Positions 47,158 to 59,740 of a stretch of DNA of 64,000 bases are shown in pieces (position 1 is the stretch's first letter; each line of letters opens with the position of its first letter). The notes under the pieces were generated by a model, which searched no databases, was not told the DNA's origin, and saw only the letters and a program-made list of their open reading frames with translations. The stretch comes from Nymphaea colorata (taxonomy: Eukaryota > Streptophyta > Magnoliopsida > Nymphaeales > Nymphaeaceae). The DNA is taken from the NCBI RefSeq assembly GCF_008831285.2, contig NC_045145.1, positions 14,940,802-15,004,801 on the forward strand, written 5' to 3'. Made by a program: the position numbers and the translations under genes.

Positions 47158-50100
47158 CTTTCTCTCTCGGTCTCTTCTTCCTCCCCTTCCTCTCCCTCCC
47201 TTCCCTCCTTTGGATGGCTTTATCCCTTCGCGCGAAGTTCAACCGCCCCATATTTGTTTTCAAAAATATATTTTCCTATTTAATTTTTCAAGCACACGCC
47301 TAAACTTTGTCAATATATACGGACGCGCGTCTAATGTTAGGAAAATTTACTGATAGCTACCAAAGGGTCGAGCTGCTCATGGATTGGTTCCGGTCTCCGT
47401 CTAACATCTTCTGTGGGCACAGAAATGGTTACGGCCTCTTCTAGAAGCAGGGGAAAATTAATCACTCATTTTAAAGTTATATATATATATATATATAATT
47501 TTTTAAGATGAATATAATCACATTTTTAGTGAGCTGAATCGATGAATGGTTGATTCACTTAATATATATTCGATTGATTTCTGATTTTTATGACACCGCC
47601 AAAAGGTTCATTCCCAGTTGTGCAGATCAATGACAGACGATGAAAGTATTTCTAAGGTACCTCTATTCGAAATATTCCAACATTCTAAACGGTCCTGGCT
47701 GGCTGTCAAGAACAGTTCTGCACACTTGAGCGGACGGCCGAGAAACTTTTGAGAAGCGTTTGAATGATTGGATTGAACATCACAAGGCTCTCCATTTCAT
47801 ACGTTCAGTCACGATGCCAATATGTATGCGCATGCGATGGACTGCTTCAATAATAGCACATGAGATTGTCAGTCCGCGCTATCAAACCCAAACGTAACGT
47901 ACTCTTATGGCTCAGCCCGTTCTATTTCTATGGAACGGTGAAGTTGGTCATCACCTTCCTTCATGCCGCAGCGAAAGAGTTCTTCATGGACTATGTATGT
48001 TTAATAGCTTCGGATCTCAAATCCCAGACAGATTTCGAGTCCCCACTTTGCAGGAGCCACTGTTTAAACAAAGAAGGAACGGATTTTGGATTCACGTTAA
48101 GAGTTGGAAACCTCACATTCGATCCGAGATCATCAGAGATCACCCTTCATCCGTCCGAGGCAAACAAAGATACGATAAAATACATAGGGTATCAGCATCC
48201 CATATTTGTGATGAAATAGTTAAGGGAAAGAGACTTGTCCCAACTACCCACTGACTGTACTTCAGAAAGAATCTTCCACATGAAAAAGGACAAATAAAAA
48301 AGGGAGAAAATTGGGAGAGGAGAAAGGGCCCATAGTTAATTTAATTTCCTTGGTTTAAGATGCTTGGAGAATTGATTCTCATAAGTGGCTCTTTTCTTCC
48401 CAAAACATGCAGATTGCCAAAACAATGAAGCCCGGTTTCAACTTCTACTTGCTCTTGGCAATCGGTTTTTGTTCTTTTCTGCGATAATATCTACGATTCT
48501 TCTAGCTTGCAACCAGGCTGTATCCTTTCTTTAGGAGATATCTGCCCAATGACTACCTTTACCTGCTGTTCAAAGCCTGAAGCATTCCAATATCATCTTG
48601 TGGACAATTTCTAAAGCAGACTGAAGATGTAGACCAGGGTGACTGGTTGATAGGAGGCAAGGTTTCCACGACAGCTTCCATGTACGTCAGTAGTAAAACA
48701 GCACATACAAAAAAGTGAATGATTGGTAACAAAAGGCCAAGTGCAGATTCAATAATGCAGCAAAAAGAATGGGATCAAGTTGTAGGCTCAACTTGCGGAG
48801 CTATGGGCAAAGGATGAACGTGTTGGTACCGATGCCATTGATGTCCACACATTGAACAAGAAAGGGGAAAAAGATATAATTTGCAGTTAGTAGAACTGAT
48901 ATGGTACAGTGCGATAAAGAATTTGAAAGAACAAAAAGAGGAAAGAAGCCACTGTCAATTTTGACATTAACTAGTCATAATCTTGGTAATAAGGTACAAC
49001 CATTAAAGATCACAATCAAACTTCGAGCACTGTTCAAAATGATAAAATGGGCAGTTTCATTCATGGGCAGAAGAGTGGGTTCAGTCTTTTGCAAGAGGTT
49101 GCAAACCGACGGCCAACTGTGACAACAGTCGGTCAAGGGGTGGGTCCGGTACTTGGTCTTTTTAGAAGGCTATTGAACATAAGCCATGACAAAGAGATTG
49201 GTAAGGCACCAACACCTGAGAACTAAAGACGGTGAACCGAACTTAAAGCTGAATTATCTTAGCTAAAGTTCGAGAATCATCGAAAACGACGAATCTGAAG
49301 GCTATAATTGAACTAGAATCAATATAAACCTGACCCACTAGAAAATTGATAGAACGATGGTCGACATCAAGTCTTCAACAACGCAGACAGCCTGCTTCCT
49401 ATTGTTTGCGTCCTTTCCAACCATATGCTTCATGCTTACTTAAAGCTATGTACTGAACGAGTTAGTGTAGAAGGAAAGGGATAGCATACCACGTCACACG
49501 GATCGACCCTTAATACAAAAGTACAGTACTAATAAGATCCCACCTTAGCAGGCGTTCTTCATGCATATCCAAAAGAAACAGATAATTAAGCTGAGGCCAA
49601 TAATGCCAAACCATAATCTATAAAAAAAAATTAAGAAGATTTAATACTACCCAAAATAAGCAGCCTTTTCAACATCGTATTTTCATGAATCCTCCCATCA
49701 AAGTGATTGGCAGCTCACCTTTACTCTGTTCTCCTTTGCCATCTCAAGATGAGAAGCCCGTTGCTCACAAGAAGATGCAAAGGTTGGATGATAAAAGAAT
49801 GAATGTGTACAGCACGTGTGTACGAGTGAGAGAGAGAGAGAGAGAGAGTCGACAATTTTCTGGCTTTATCAACAATCGAGGAGAAGTAGCCAGACGGAAA
49901 GAGCAAAAATTTCACTCTGGATTAGACTGAAAATAATGACTCACAGGCATTTACAACACCATTCACCGTATAAGAATTCAAGGATACAGATAGCAGAGCA
50001 GTACCATCGTCCATCCGTTCTATAAATGGGTAAATCAGCCCGGGACTTTATAGGGAGCAGAGGGTCTCCTGTAATTGCTCATCTCAAGTCATGTCAATGT

Positions 50101-50255
50101 CTTGATTCTCTTGGTTACGAAGCCATGTTTAATCTTCGGCATCTTCGCCCTCGGGCCACAAGAGAAAGTTGGGGCTTCTTTTTCCAAATGATCAAAAGCA
50201 GAAATTTTCTCTGGTTGTTGAGATGATAACCATGAGAAAAGAAAAGGGAATGCTG
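47158..50255. other. Spacer between the HAD and EPFL genes
   Basis: The left edge is a CT-rich leader/promoter of the HAD gene, followed by a (TA)n run near 47479-47498. Frames at 47860-48254 (+) match nothing I recognise. A (GA)n run lies at about 49829-49847. The right edge should be 3' UTR of the EPFL gene. Confidence 0.5.
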
Positions 50256-50713
50256 CTATGGATTGAAGAGACGGTTCCCACAGCGGCATTTCCATCCCAA
50301 GGGCTTGTAATTCGAATACTGGTCTGCCTCCATGAGGGTAGGAACTCTGTCTGCTGCCCTTAGAGGTTGTTGATGAGTTGGGAGAGTCGGGACTTGAACG
50401 GCCATGCAAGGATTGCACATATTGCATTTGTTGTGGCAGCTTGGTGGCGTCGAGCCCAGTCTGCTCTTCTCCTCCGTCCACTGATCCTGCCAGCACAGAA
50501 AAGGTAAAATCATTAGTACATGGTAATCGTGAAAAGAGATGACGAAAGGGGAAGAAACAAAAGCAGAGCTACCGAGTTGTCTGCAGAGACGAAAGGTCGA
50601 GTTCTAGAGGAAGAAACACAAGAAGCAGCAGCCAGGAAGTGGAAGGCTGCTACGAGTGCAGCAAGGAAAAGAAGGTTGGGCAGATGCATCATCACCACCA
50701 ACATCAACATCAT
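50256..50713 (-). CDS. EPFL: EPIDERMAL PATTERNING FACTOR-like (EPFL) secreted peptide precursor
   Basis: Extracellular Cys-rich peptide hormone family acting through ERECTA-family receptors and TMM in stomatal patterning, organ growth and inflorescence architecture. Two exons, 50573-50713 and 50256-50486, separated by an 86-bp phase-0 intron; 123 aa. I chose the ATG at 50713 because an in-frame stop lies upstream and a hydrophobic signal peptide starts here (residues ~1-31). The mature C-terminal module has six cysteines at 64, 68, 71, 74, 114 and 116 (CX3CX2CX2C...CXC). It contains GSTPPSC, AVQVPT and SNYKPLGWKCRCG, and ends in LFNP. The NYKP-GWKC motif resembles EPFL1/2/3 members more than the EPFL4/5/6 or STOMAGEN types as I recall them. 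The spacer between the Cys clusters (residues 75-113) is moderately long. (GA)n and a tandem duplication occupy the upstream region. Confidence 0.93.
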
Positions 50714-50752
50714 GATCACGGAGTCATCTTTGCCTCCACCATGAAATTACAT

Positions 50753-50771
50753 AGAGAGAGAGAGAGAGAGA
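50753..50771. repeat. (GA)n microsatellite in EPFL 5' region
   Basis: GA dinucleotides about 40 bp upstream of the EPFL start codon on the opposite sense (TC on the transcribed strand), a common plant 5' UTR feature. Confidence 0.9.
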
Positions 50772-50831
50772 AGAGAGGGAGGCAGGCCGTTATTTTTATT
50801 CCCCTCCCTCACTGCATCTCCATCTGCAAGG

Positions 50832-51013
50832 CAGGAAATAAAAAGGAAGGGACAACAGAAAAGGTGGGAAGGGGCGAAGGCTCAATTATATTACCTCCAC
50901 CCATCTCTCTTCTGTAGCAGGGAATAAAAAGGAAGGGGCAAGAGAAAAGGTGAGAAGGGGCGAAGGCTCTATTATATATTTATATTTATTTATATTACTC
51001 TTATCTCTCTCTC
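50832..51013. repeat. 86-bp tandem duplication in the EPFL promoter/5' UTR
   Basis: Copy 1 (50832-50917) and copy 2 (50918-about 51013) share 'aataaaaaggaagg', 'agaaaaggtg.gaaggggcga' and 'aggct' blocks, then a TA-rich part and 'atctctct'. Copy 2 carries an expanded TATAAATA-like stretch (about 50972-50999) that reads as a TATA box on the minus strand. Confidence 0.8.
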
Positions 51014-54000
51014 TCTAGAACACTGAACAGTGGACAGGGAAAACAACAAGACGGTGGGGAGAAATGAGGAGAATCCACATCATGGACCAGAACAAATCCT
51101 GGACACCCTCTCTCTCTCTCGGTAACAGAGTCCGAACAGAGTGGAAAACGACCACATGTGCGGTAAAAAAAGGGGGGGTTCAGTAGAAAAACAAATTCCT
51201 AGAGTTCCCCAGAGAAGATATAAGATAAGAGAGGTAACTTTTTGTTTGACTGCGATGAATGAATGAAGGGAGGCAGAAGTCGTCTGCTTTTTACCGCACC
51301 GGCAGAAGCCAGTTGCTTTTTAGCACGGCAGAGAGATATCACATCTTTGGTCAGGTCTTCCTGGTTCATTGCCTCCTCTCTCTCACTCTCTCTCCCCCAC
51401 TAGAGCGCCATGGCTGTTGGTATATGTGCAGAAAAAACCCAACCCCACCCACTCCTCCCTCTAGTCAACAGCACCACGGCAGACGGTGGCAGTGCACCGT
51501 TGGCAGCGATAGAAGCAACCAGTAATCCCACTCTGACGTACGATAACCCCCTTTTTCTGATGCCTGAGCTTCAGATTTTCTCGCTCAGCACCATCCCCAG
51601 ATCGGTAGAGAAGAAAATGAAAGTGGTATCCATTTCTGTGAAAAAGTATCAACCACCAACTTCAGTATTTCTTTTGTATTTTCACTCTTTCCTCCCACTT
51701 TTGGCTTCCTCCAAGAACGACAAGGCCAGCATCCAGTTCTTTATCTATGTGCTAGCCAGGCTCTCAGCTCTAGGCATTTCCGTTAAGAACTTTATGAACG
51801 CCCCTTCTCTCATATGGCCTTATAAATGCATCGGATTGAATTGAAAATGTGAGAATGTGATTGTGTATAAGAAAAGGGTGGCAGGGCTTGCGTGGTACTG
51901 CGCTAGTACAGGGCCTCACATGCGTAAGGGAAAAAGGGGGGAGTATGCCTTTGCGTATATTCGAGCACAAAGCGTATGCCCATTTCTTGGTAAGACGCAA
52001 TCCAAATCTCAATGGCATTATTGCTTCATTTTTATTTGGATATTGGCGTTCCTCCATTATGTGAGCAATTTCTCGAGAGGTGCTCCACTTTTACTCCATA
52101 TTCCGTAACCTGATAAAACTTTTTTCAATTTATATTGAGGGCTTTGGGATGAAATGTCCTGTCATAATATTTTCGTTTAATTTTGAACGTTGCGGTGCTG
52201 AGTTTGTTGCCCAAGGAAAAAGGGTGTGTTTAGTGTCGTCAATATCAGACTAGCTCCGCCTGTACTGGACTTGAAACTTTAACCATTTTCTATTTTATTA
52301 AAATTTTAAAACATTCGTTGATTATCTTAAATAAAAACCAATGACTGGCTTCAATCCAATCGGAACCAACATTTACATTGAATTTGAGGCAAGCCCACAG
52401 CTATGGATGTTGAAATCTTGATACCCTGCCAAAACGTTATGAATCATCAAATTAATGACTGCAACACTTTATAGAACCCCAAAAGCAAATCATAGTTTGT
52501 TGGGTAGGCGGTTTCATGGAAGGCATGTTGACTGTCACAAAGAGTGGAAAGGCCTTCCGGCCACTTTTCGGGACAGGGAGTTGTTAACCGTGGACTGTAA
52601 CACTTGATCTAAGAAATCTAGCCTTTTGATAAGAATAAAAAGTGAAGATAATTTTAGTACTTGAAGAATTTTCAACTCATACTAATTACGTGGACAAACC
52701 ACAGCTACAAGCCCTTATCTGACAATTGTAAGAAGAAAACATTGGTGCTTGCATGGCATTTTTTTGGGAAAATTTTTACCTGTCATAAAAATTTAACCAA
52801 AAAAACTAAGTGTATATCATAAAATTGTCATTGTTTTTATGACTGTATGCAGGGACCAGCTGCAGAATGTACCTGTACTGAAGGTATCAACGAGGGTATC
52901 CGGCCACCTCTTCTACGCCGGCCCAGTTATCCGGCCATCTCTCCTACGCCGGGCCCAGCACGTTGAGTAAGGCAAAAAGGGCAAAAAGATAGAAGGGACC
53001 AGACGCAAAACTGTTGGACGTCACTGAAAACCAGAATGAAATGAAACGGGGAGCATTTACTTCGGCAGGTTGAGAAGGCTGCATAGGCGTTGCAAGCGAT
53101 GCTGGTTTCCCAGAAGGCAAAAATTCAATTACTGCAGGGACTTTTCAGATTGTACCATAAGAATTCTCCATTTAAAATTCAAAGCCATTAAAGAATTTGG
53201 GTTGCTCTTTACAAGGAGCAAAGGTGTTATCTTCCGGGTATGATGTTATATTCTTCTTTGGAGGTTGGGCTTTGATTGCTTCCCACCAAGCAATAACTAC
53301 TCACATTTAATGAGACCTCGATTCTGCCTATCAATGGAAGAGAATGATGAAGTGAAACTCATTTCAATCATTGCATATTACATATTTGGCATTAAAGCAC
53401 AGGGGAAAAGATGGAGCATGATAGGTTGAATCGGTTGGCAACCTGAAAAGCAGAACTAGCGTTTCTGTGGAGGGCAACCGTCTAACGTATAGCAAATGAT
53501 AGAACCATTCTAGATAGGAGAGTTCGATTTGTCTCATTTGCTAACCTTTAATTGTTGCTTCGATCATCAGTTGAGCGCTACTGTTCACTGCACATTCTAA
53601 TATCCCCTTTCAGCAAAAATCCAGCCAGGTTTCTGTCATCTTTTGTTTTTTTTCTTTGCTTCAACCGTTAAAACTTGCTTTTGCAGAAAATGAAAGTTGG
53701 AGATAGATATGTTATGGCTGGTTCGATTAAATGAATCATTCTTTGAACAGAATCTATTTGGCATGGAGAATACATCTTTATTTACGAAGAACTGAAGCCC
53801 ACCGGTAATTTGAAGAGCAATCTCAAGTAATTCTCTATATGGACCGCGTCTGTGAGGCCTGCTTTGACTGCAAACAATCGGGCAGAACGACTTTTGGTGA
53901 AAAAGAGTGCGTGGGTGTCCTGCGTCCAATCTTCTGCTTTTGGCATCACCTTGAGTAGTCAATTCGACAAGGATAATTTTCAGTATGGAAGAACGGCACT

Positions 54001-54584
54001 GGTAAACTTGGTTCAGGCTTAACTTCAGCCTTCTAGAAATGATTGATTATTGATGAGATGAGTACCTTGGTCAAAGCCACCACCGCTGCAAAATGAGGAG
54101 CAGAGTGAAGCATCGGTTCCACAGTTGCCTAAGTTTTACAGTTATCTGAGCCTGAGACACCTGACTTTTAAATGGGTTGGACCCAAAATGAGGCTTGTGT
54201 GGTTTTCTGCTAGCTGCTTCTGATTTGGTTTTGAATATCTCACATGTATGGAACTGTATTGGATAGCTTTGGCAAGCGCTCTCGCAGAAACTTCCACATA
54301 TATTTAAAATGAGAAAGCATTCCTGAATATTTCCTCAAACTTTTCTCCCAACCCCGTCAGAAAATCTACATCAAACAAATGGACAGCAGAAAGAAAGCAT
54401 GAACAAAAAGTACTCTTTAACAGCTCAGCCCTCAAAAGCGTACAAGAACCAAATAATTGCAGCATGCACCATATCCATGTCATCCAATAATATTAAGAAC
54501 AGAAAGTAACTCTAATATAAGACATGGAGCTTACTGCAACCGGCATTGTTTATCAATATTGCACGGTATAAGGAGTGAAAAGTT
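51014..54584. other. Spacer upstream of the EPFL gene
   Basis: No supported gene. A plus-strand frame at 51410-51844 (144 codons) matches no family I know. A 31-bp GC-rich tandem repeat lies at 52897-52959. Confidence 0.5.
52897..52959. repeat. 31-bp GC-rich tandem repeat, two units
   Basis: The unit 'tatccggccaYctctYctacgccggYccag' is repeated at about 52897-52927 and 52928-52959, with a few substitutions and one extra G. It is an isolated GC-rich island in AT-rich sequence. Confidence 0.85.
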
Positions 54585-55139
54585 TTAACTAAAAAAAGAT
54601 GTATAGCACCAACCTGCATCTACAGTCTGCTTGCCTGTATCATCCTTTTTTAACTGAATATAGTTAAAAAGTAAAGTATTGTTGTTTTTGCAGTAATTGG
54701 TCGACGGTGACCGAGCCAGCCGTTTAAGGCCGATTTGCCAATTCAGAACCAACAATATCCCATGCTTGAGAGGGACAGTATTGATTCCTATATCATTTGA
54801 TAAAAGGCTAATAGGAGAGAGTGTGTATTGGCCAAATACCGGCAAAATTAGCTGTGATTCTGTCAATATTGCAGAGGCCAAAAGTATCACGAGTTCGATA
54901 CTCTCAGAGATTGAAGCTGTGAAATGCGGGGAAGGGTAAGTTGGTGCAGCAACTTCTGCTACAGTGATTAATCTGCCAAAAATATCTACAGGTATTACAG
55001 GATTCAGAACTTTTAAGAAAAAACGCCTTACTTCTGCTGAAATAGCAAATGCCAGACTAAAGATACCAATTTGGATTCTAGAACCAAAACAGCAACATAG
55101 CGACGTGCATATTACATGATCCCCTCTGCCACATTCCAT
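54585..55139 (-). other. Region open on both strands, unclassified
   Basis: The minus strand is open for 184 codons. The plus strand has one frame open over 54697-54939, which continues after a single TAA to about 55120. Neither translation matches a family I recognise. It may be an eroded coding segment or chance. It is separated from other genes by AT-rich DNA. Confidence 0.25.
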
Positions 55140-56029
55140 TTACGACTAAATGAAGTTCTTTTCCTTTTCCCCCTTTCTTAAGATCATAGAAAATCAATTG
55201 GATGTATTTAGTTCAGTATTGTCATTCTACTCATTAACACCAGCAGAAGTTCCGAATAAGAACGGGGAGGGTGTGATCTTAAATCTACGGATCTATGATC
55301 CTGAGGATCTAGAAGCCAAGTAAATCAGAGGTAATTAATTAACAGCCAGCGGAAACAAATTGTTGTCCACCTGCCATAATTCATCTTTTAAGTATCAAGA
55401 TACATAATACTGAACAAAGAACATGGTATTTACGTCTCAAGACCATGCTAAGAAGAGTGTATTTAGTTAATTATCAACATAGTTCATAATAATAAATTAA
55501 GAATCTAAGATGTCCAACAAATAAGTACAAACTGGTAAAAGCCTGGCGAATATGCACCATTCTTGCCAGCTTACCGCTTCAACAGAAAAGAATGAACAGG
55601 GTACATTCGCGGGCCGGTATTAGAAGAGCATGCTTCAAAACTATGGGCTTCCCAAGAAATATTACTGCTTTCACAATGTGGATGCATATGTTAATTGACA
55701 ACAAATAGACTAATTGGACAGATTCTAATGAAAGCATTTCCGTGCAGGTATTAGTCAAAGTTTCATTGTCATCAATTACGTCTATTTTGTGGTTGGAAGT
55801 CAGGCTTTTAGGGTGAAGTGCTCCATTGATTGAGGATTTGAAATTGATATCACTTATCAAACACTCTCTGCCGTTTTTAGTACACAGGCAATCGGGTCAA
55901 ACCCATGCACCTCTCCTCACTACTTGATGATTTGGATTATACTTGACAAGTACAAGATTTTCTGAGTTTTCACATTGGTGATACATATATATTTGTTGCA
56001 CGATCTGACTTTTTTTGCAGGTGTCTTTA
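55140..56029. other. Spacer, nothing recognised
   Basis: AT-rich; a short minus-strand frame at 55579-55860 has no recognisable motif. Confidence 0.45.
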
Positions 56030-56463
56030 GGGGATGTCGATGATTCTCATTCAGATCAGATGTTTGATTGAACTGTTTCAAAAAGAAAAGTTACTTATAG
56101 AAAAAAAAAGATAACCCAATTAAAAGATCGGATGACATTCACATTCTGGGGATGGAAACCGATCGAAATTTAAACTTAATTTTAAGTAAATACCCGATCA
56201 AATAATTATAAGCATCAATATGGTCGACGAGTTCTAGCTTTCTATATTCACTAGTCATATATTTTGAAAGTTGGTCATAATGAGGTTTGAATTCACTTAT
56301 GGATTAGGATCTGGTTATATATTTAAAAGTCGAGAATTTTGGTCGATCAAATTGAAATATATTATAGATGTTTTTCCATTCGCATTTGAACCCACATTCA
56401 AATTCAAATATGTCAATATCCAATAATCAAATATATGGATAGAATCTGATCGATCGACATTCC
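56030..56463. mobile_element. TA-flanked GGATGTCAA-type inverted-repeat element, copy 3 (434 bp)
   Basis: Left end TA|GGGGATGTCGAT. The right end read on the other strand is TA|GGAATGTCGAT. The interior is AT-rich with 'aattcaaat', 'atccaata' and 'atctgatc' blocks like the copies at 24739 and 45349. No coding capacity. Confidence 0.55.
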
Positions 56464-56465
56464 TA

Positions 56466-57173
56466 GGTATATTGGCACCAAAAACAAACAGCAAGATAAA
56501 ATTCTAAAAAATCATAATTGCCGTCATCTGAATCTAAGTGAATTTGATCGATTTTTTTGTTTTACCAGAAATTTGATTGTAGTGCGACGGAGAAGAAATT
56601 CTTTTGCTAGCCTTGAACAACTTAAAAGAAGGGACGCCGGATTCCTCCAGTCCTCCGCCTCCCACAGCATGAGCGAGTGAAAGGACTCTGCCGCCCGATG
56701 AAAAGCATCGACGGCCTTGATGGGAGGGGATCCACCTCGTCACAAGAACGATTACCCTTTCTTCTTCTCTTCAATTTCTCTCAATTTTCGGACGCAAGCC
56801 TAACTTTGCTAGCCAGTGTCCCAGGCTGTGAAGACGGAACAAGAGGCAAAAGCTAGGTTTAGTCCCAGTAAAGCAGAAACATTTCTCCAGATGTGCCTGA
56901 AGCTACTTTCTTGTTACGAACTCTTAAACTCAGGTATCTGATCCATATTGAAAATTAAACGATGACAAAATTTCACACGAATTTTCAATTGAGTGAGATT
57001 TGCACGACTCACGCAGCATGATTTATAAATGATGGGTCACGAGAACCGGCGCTTCATACACGGAAAAGGAAGAAAAATAACGAAAGCCCCAACAAGTGAA
57101 ATCGACGTAATCACCAATTGAGAAGAAAGAACGGCTTAGTGCTTTTTTCTAGTATTATTGACTAATCTTGTTA
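56466..57173. other. Spacer between TA-flanked element and copia element
   Basis: No gene recognised; short frames only. Confidence 0.45.
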
Positions 57174-57178
57174 CTTGG

Positions 57179-57459
57179 TATTAACTCGGCTGAAATACAC
57201 TTCACAGAAAATCAGAATACATAATACAATTATAGATGTATTCTGAAATATTTCAGGTATCAGGCCTTGTGTGAAAGATCAAAAGTGGCTACGCATGCTG
57301 AAACTCGTGGTGGAGCATAGTAACGTTTATTTGTTATAACAGAAAATATCCTCTTAAGAATATTCTTTCATTTTGTATATAAAGCACAATTGTGCTCATT
57401 GTAAAAGCAGTGTGGAATTAAAGCACACAAGAGATAAAAGAAGTCGCCTCTTTCCTTTA
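57179..57459 (+). repeat. 5' LTR of the copia element
   Basis: 281 bp, TATTAACTC...TTTCCTTTA, containing a TATATAAAG promoter motif about 80 bp before its end and an AATTAAAG-like poly(A) region. Aligns without gaps to the 3' LTR. Confidence 0.93.
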
Positions 57460-57488
57460 TAGTATCAGAGCTAGAGAGAGCGGCATCC

Positions 57489-58420
57489 ATGCCTTCTTCC
57501 AATGTCCCAGTAGTAGCAAACCGAAAGTTCTCCTACCCGTCCACACTGTGTCTATAAAACTCTCCCAAACAAATTTCCTTCTCTGGAAGACCCAAGTCCT
57601 TGGTTTGAATGAGAGTCAAGATTTGCAATGATTCATCAATGGTGAAATCGCTGTTCCTCATGAGTACGTTATCAATGGAGACAAGCGAGAGATTAACCCA
57701 GACTACTTGCAATGGAAGAAGTCGGACTGACTCCAGCGTGGATGGATCACAGGCACCTTATCTGAAGAGGTCCTAGGGCTTTTCATTGGTCTGGAAACAT
57801 CCGAACAAGTATGGAGGGCACTCGAAGAGGCATATGCTTTGGATTATCAAGAAAGATAATGTTGTCTGCTACAAAAATTGCAGACACACGAAAAGAAGAG
57901 TACGACCATGGCTGATTACATAAGGATTTTCAAAAATACTTGGGATGAATTGTAGGCCATTGGAAGACAAGTGAATGACCATACAAAGCTCTTCCTTCTT
58001 CTGAATGGATTGGGGCCTGAGTATGAGTCGTTTGTGACGTCAATGCTAAAGCCTCTAATTCCTACTTATAAGGATGTTATACCACTGCTACAAAGCCATG
58101 AAACGTTGAAGTCACTCAATCAATATGAATGAGAAATCCAGCATCAATCTGCATTTTATACGTTCTATGGTACATGTGGAGGAAGAGGATGACAATACTT
58201 CTCTTCTCAAGGCAGGGGTTTTATCCATATAACTGTGGACAACAAGATAATCAAGGAAGTGTTGCCAAGACTCCAGCAACTCAACAAAAATTTACAAATG
58301 CCAAAGGAAAAGCCACAGGGAACAGAGAAAAAGGTATGGTATGTCAGATTTGTTTTAAACTGAATCACTCTGCTCTTAGATGCTGGCACAGATCTGATAA
58401 TGCATATAAGGCAAAAGAAG
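57489..58420 (+). pseudogene. Decayed copia gag region
   Basis: The frame opens with an ATG at 57489, then breaks by frameshift within about 70 bp. Several in-frame stops interrupt the UBN2-type Gag domain (recognisable by LLWKTQVLGL, NPDYLQWKK, DYIRIFKNTWDEL and LLNGLGPEYESFV). Another frameshift near 58130 leads to a CCHC zinc knuckle, CQICFKLNHSALRC, at about 58342-58383. Not translatable as one protein. Confidence 0.85.
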
Positions 58421-59740
58421 CTGCAAAAGCATTAGCAGCAATAACTATAGATGGTAACCAAGATCACGCATGGTTTCCAAACTTGGGAGCGACTTCACAC
58501 ATAGCATCATACTCATGTATGCTTCTGAACACATCCAAATATAGAGATACAGAAAGAGTTATAGTGGGAAATGGACACTCTCTCAAGATTACACATATTG
58601 GAGAGGCAAAAATTGGCTCTAACCAAAAAGGATTAGAGTTAAAGAATGTTTTAGTCGTTCCTCAAATTAGAAGAAATTTGATTTCAATAAGTCAACTAAC
58701 AAGAGACATACCAGTGGATCTCTGTTTTTCACATGTTCGTTTCTAAATTAAGAACAGGGAAACAAAGCGAGTGATAGCTGAAGGACGTCGTCAAGGTGAT
58801 TTTTACGTGCTTGAAGCAGGAATAAAGGAGGCATGTTTTTCAAACCATCAAAACGTAGTCAGTTTAGAGATATGGCATAGAAGGCTAGCTCACGTTAACT
58901 ATCGTGTTTTGCGATTTATGAACAGAGAAAAACAAATATGTAGTTTGAATGTTAAAGAGAAAAATATATGTGTTGGATGTTCTATGGCAAAATCCTCTCG
59001 TTTAGCATTCCTTACTGCAGATAAACAAAACACACAACCTTTTGATATGCTCTACTGTGATCTATGGGGGCCACCACCAATAGTTTCAGTACAAGGGATG
59101 AGATATTACATAGTTTTTGTAGATGATTCCATAAAATATTGCTAGATTTTTTCTCTAAGAGAGAAATCAGAATTTGTGTCTTGTTTTGAAAAGTTTATTG
59201 CAAATCAGTTTAATAAAATGTTCAAAATCTTTCATTCAAACGGTGGAACATAATTTGATAATAATAGAAAGAAACAAAATTTTGATGAGAATGGAATTTG
59301 TCATATAATGTCTTGTTCATACACACCACAGCAGAATGGCCAGGCTGAAAGAAGACATCGAATTGTTACTGAGCTGGGTCTAGCGATGATATTTGATGCT
59401 AATTTACTCCCAAAGTATTGACTGGATGCATTTAATACTGCTATTTGGGTTTATAACATAATTCCTACAACACTCTTAAATTTGAAATCGCCTTATGAGA
59501 AGTTGTTTAGTGTAAGGCCTGAGTATGATTACATGAGAACTTTCGGGTGCTTATGCTACCCATACTTGAGATATTATACCAATCATAAGCTGGAACCAAG
59601 GTCATTACCTTGTATATTTTTGGGTTATAGCACATTGCATAAAGGTTACATATGTTTTCACCTTAAATCAAGACGAGTTTACATCTCCAGACATTGCATA
59701 TTTGATGAACACAGCTTCCCATGCAACAGTGTGGTGGACG
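58421..59740 (+). pseudogene. Decayed copia protease and integrase region
   Basis: At about 58468-58500 the protease active-site motif reads NLGAT where the family has DSGAT, so the catalytic Asp is lost. Integrase follows: a GAG-pre-integrase zinc region with WHRRLAHVNY and CVGCSMAK, the first acidic residue in YCDLWGP (about 59060), the second site altered (HSNGG, normally with Asp), and the third in GQAERRHR (about 59340). Stops occur near 58744, 59143, 59250 and 59420. The C-terminal core continues as FGCLCYP and FLGYS. Confidence 0.85.

Noticed and set aside
51410-51844. 144-codon plus-strand frame upstream of EPFL
   Set aside because: Composition looks random and no motif is seen; could be revisited with transcript data.
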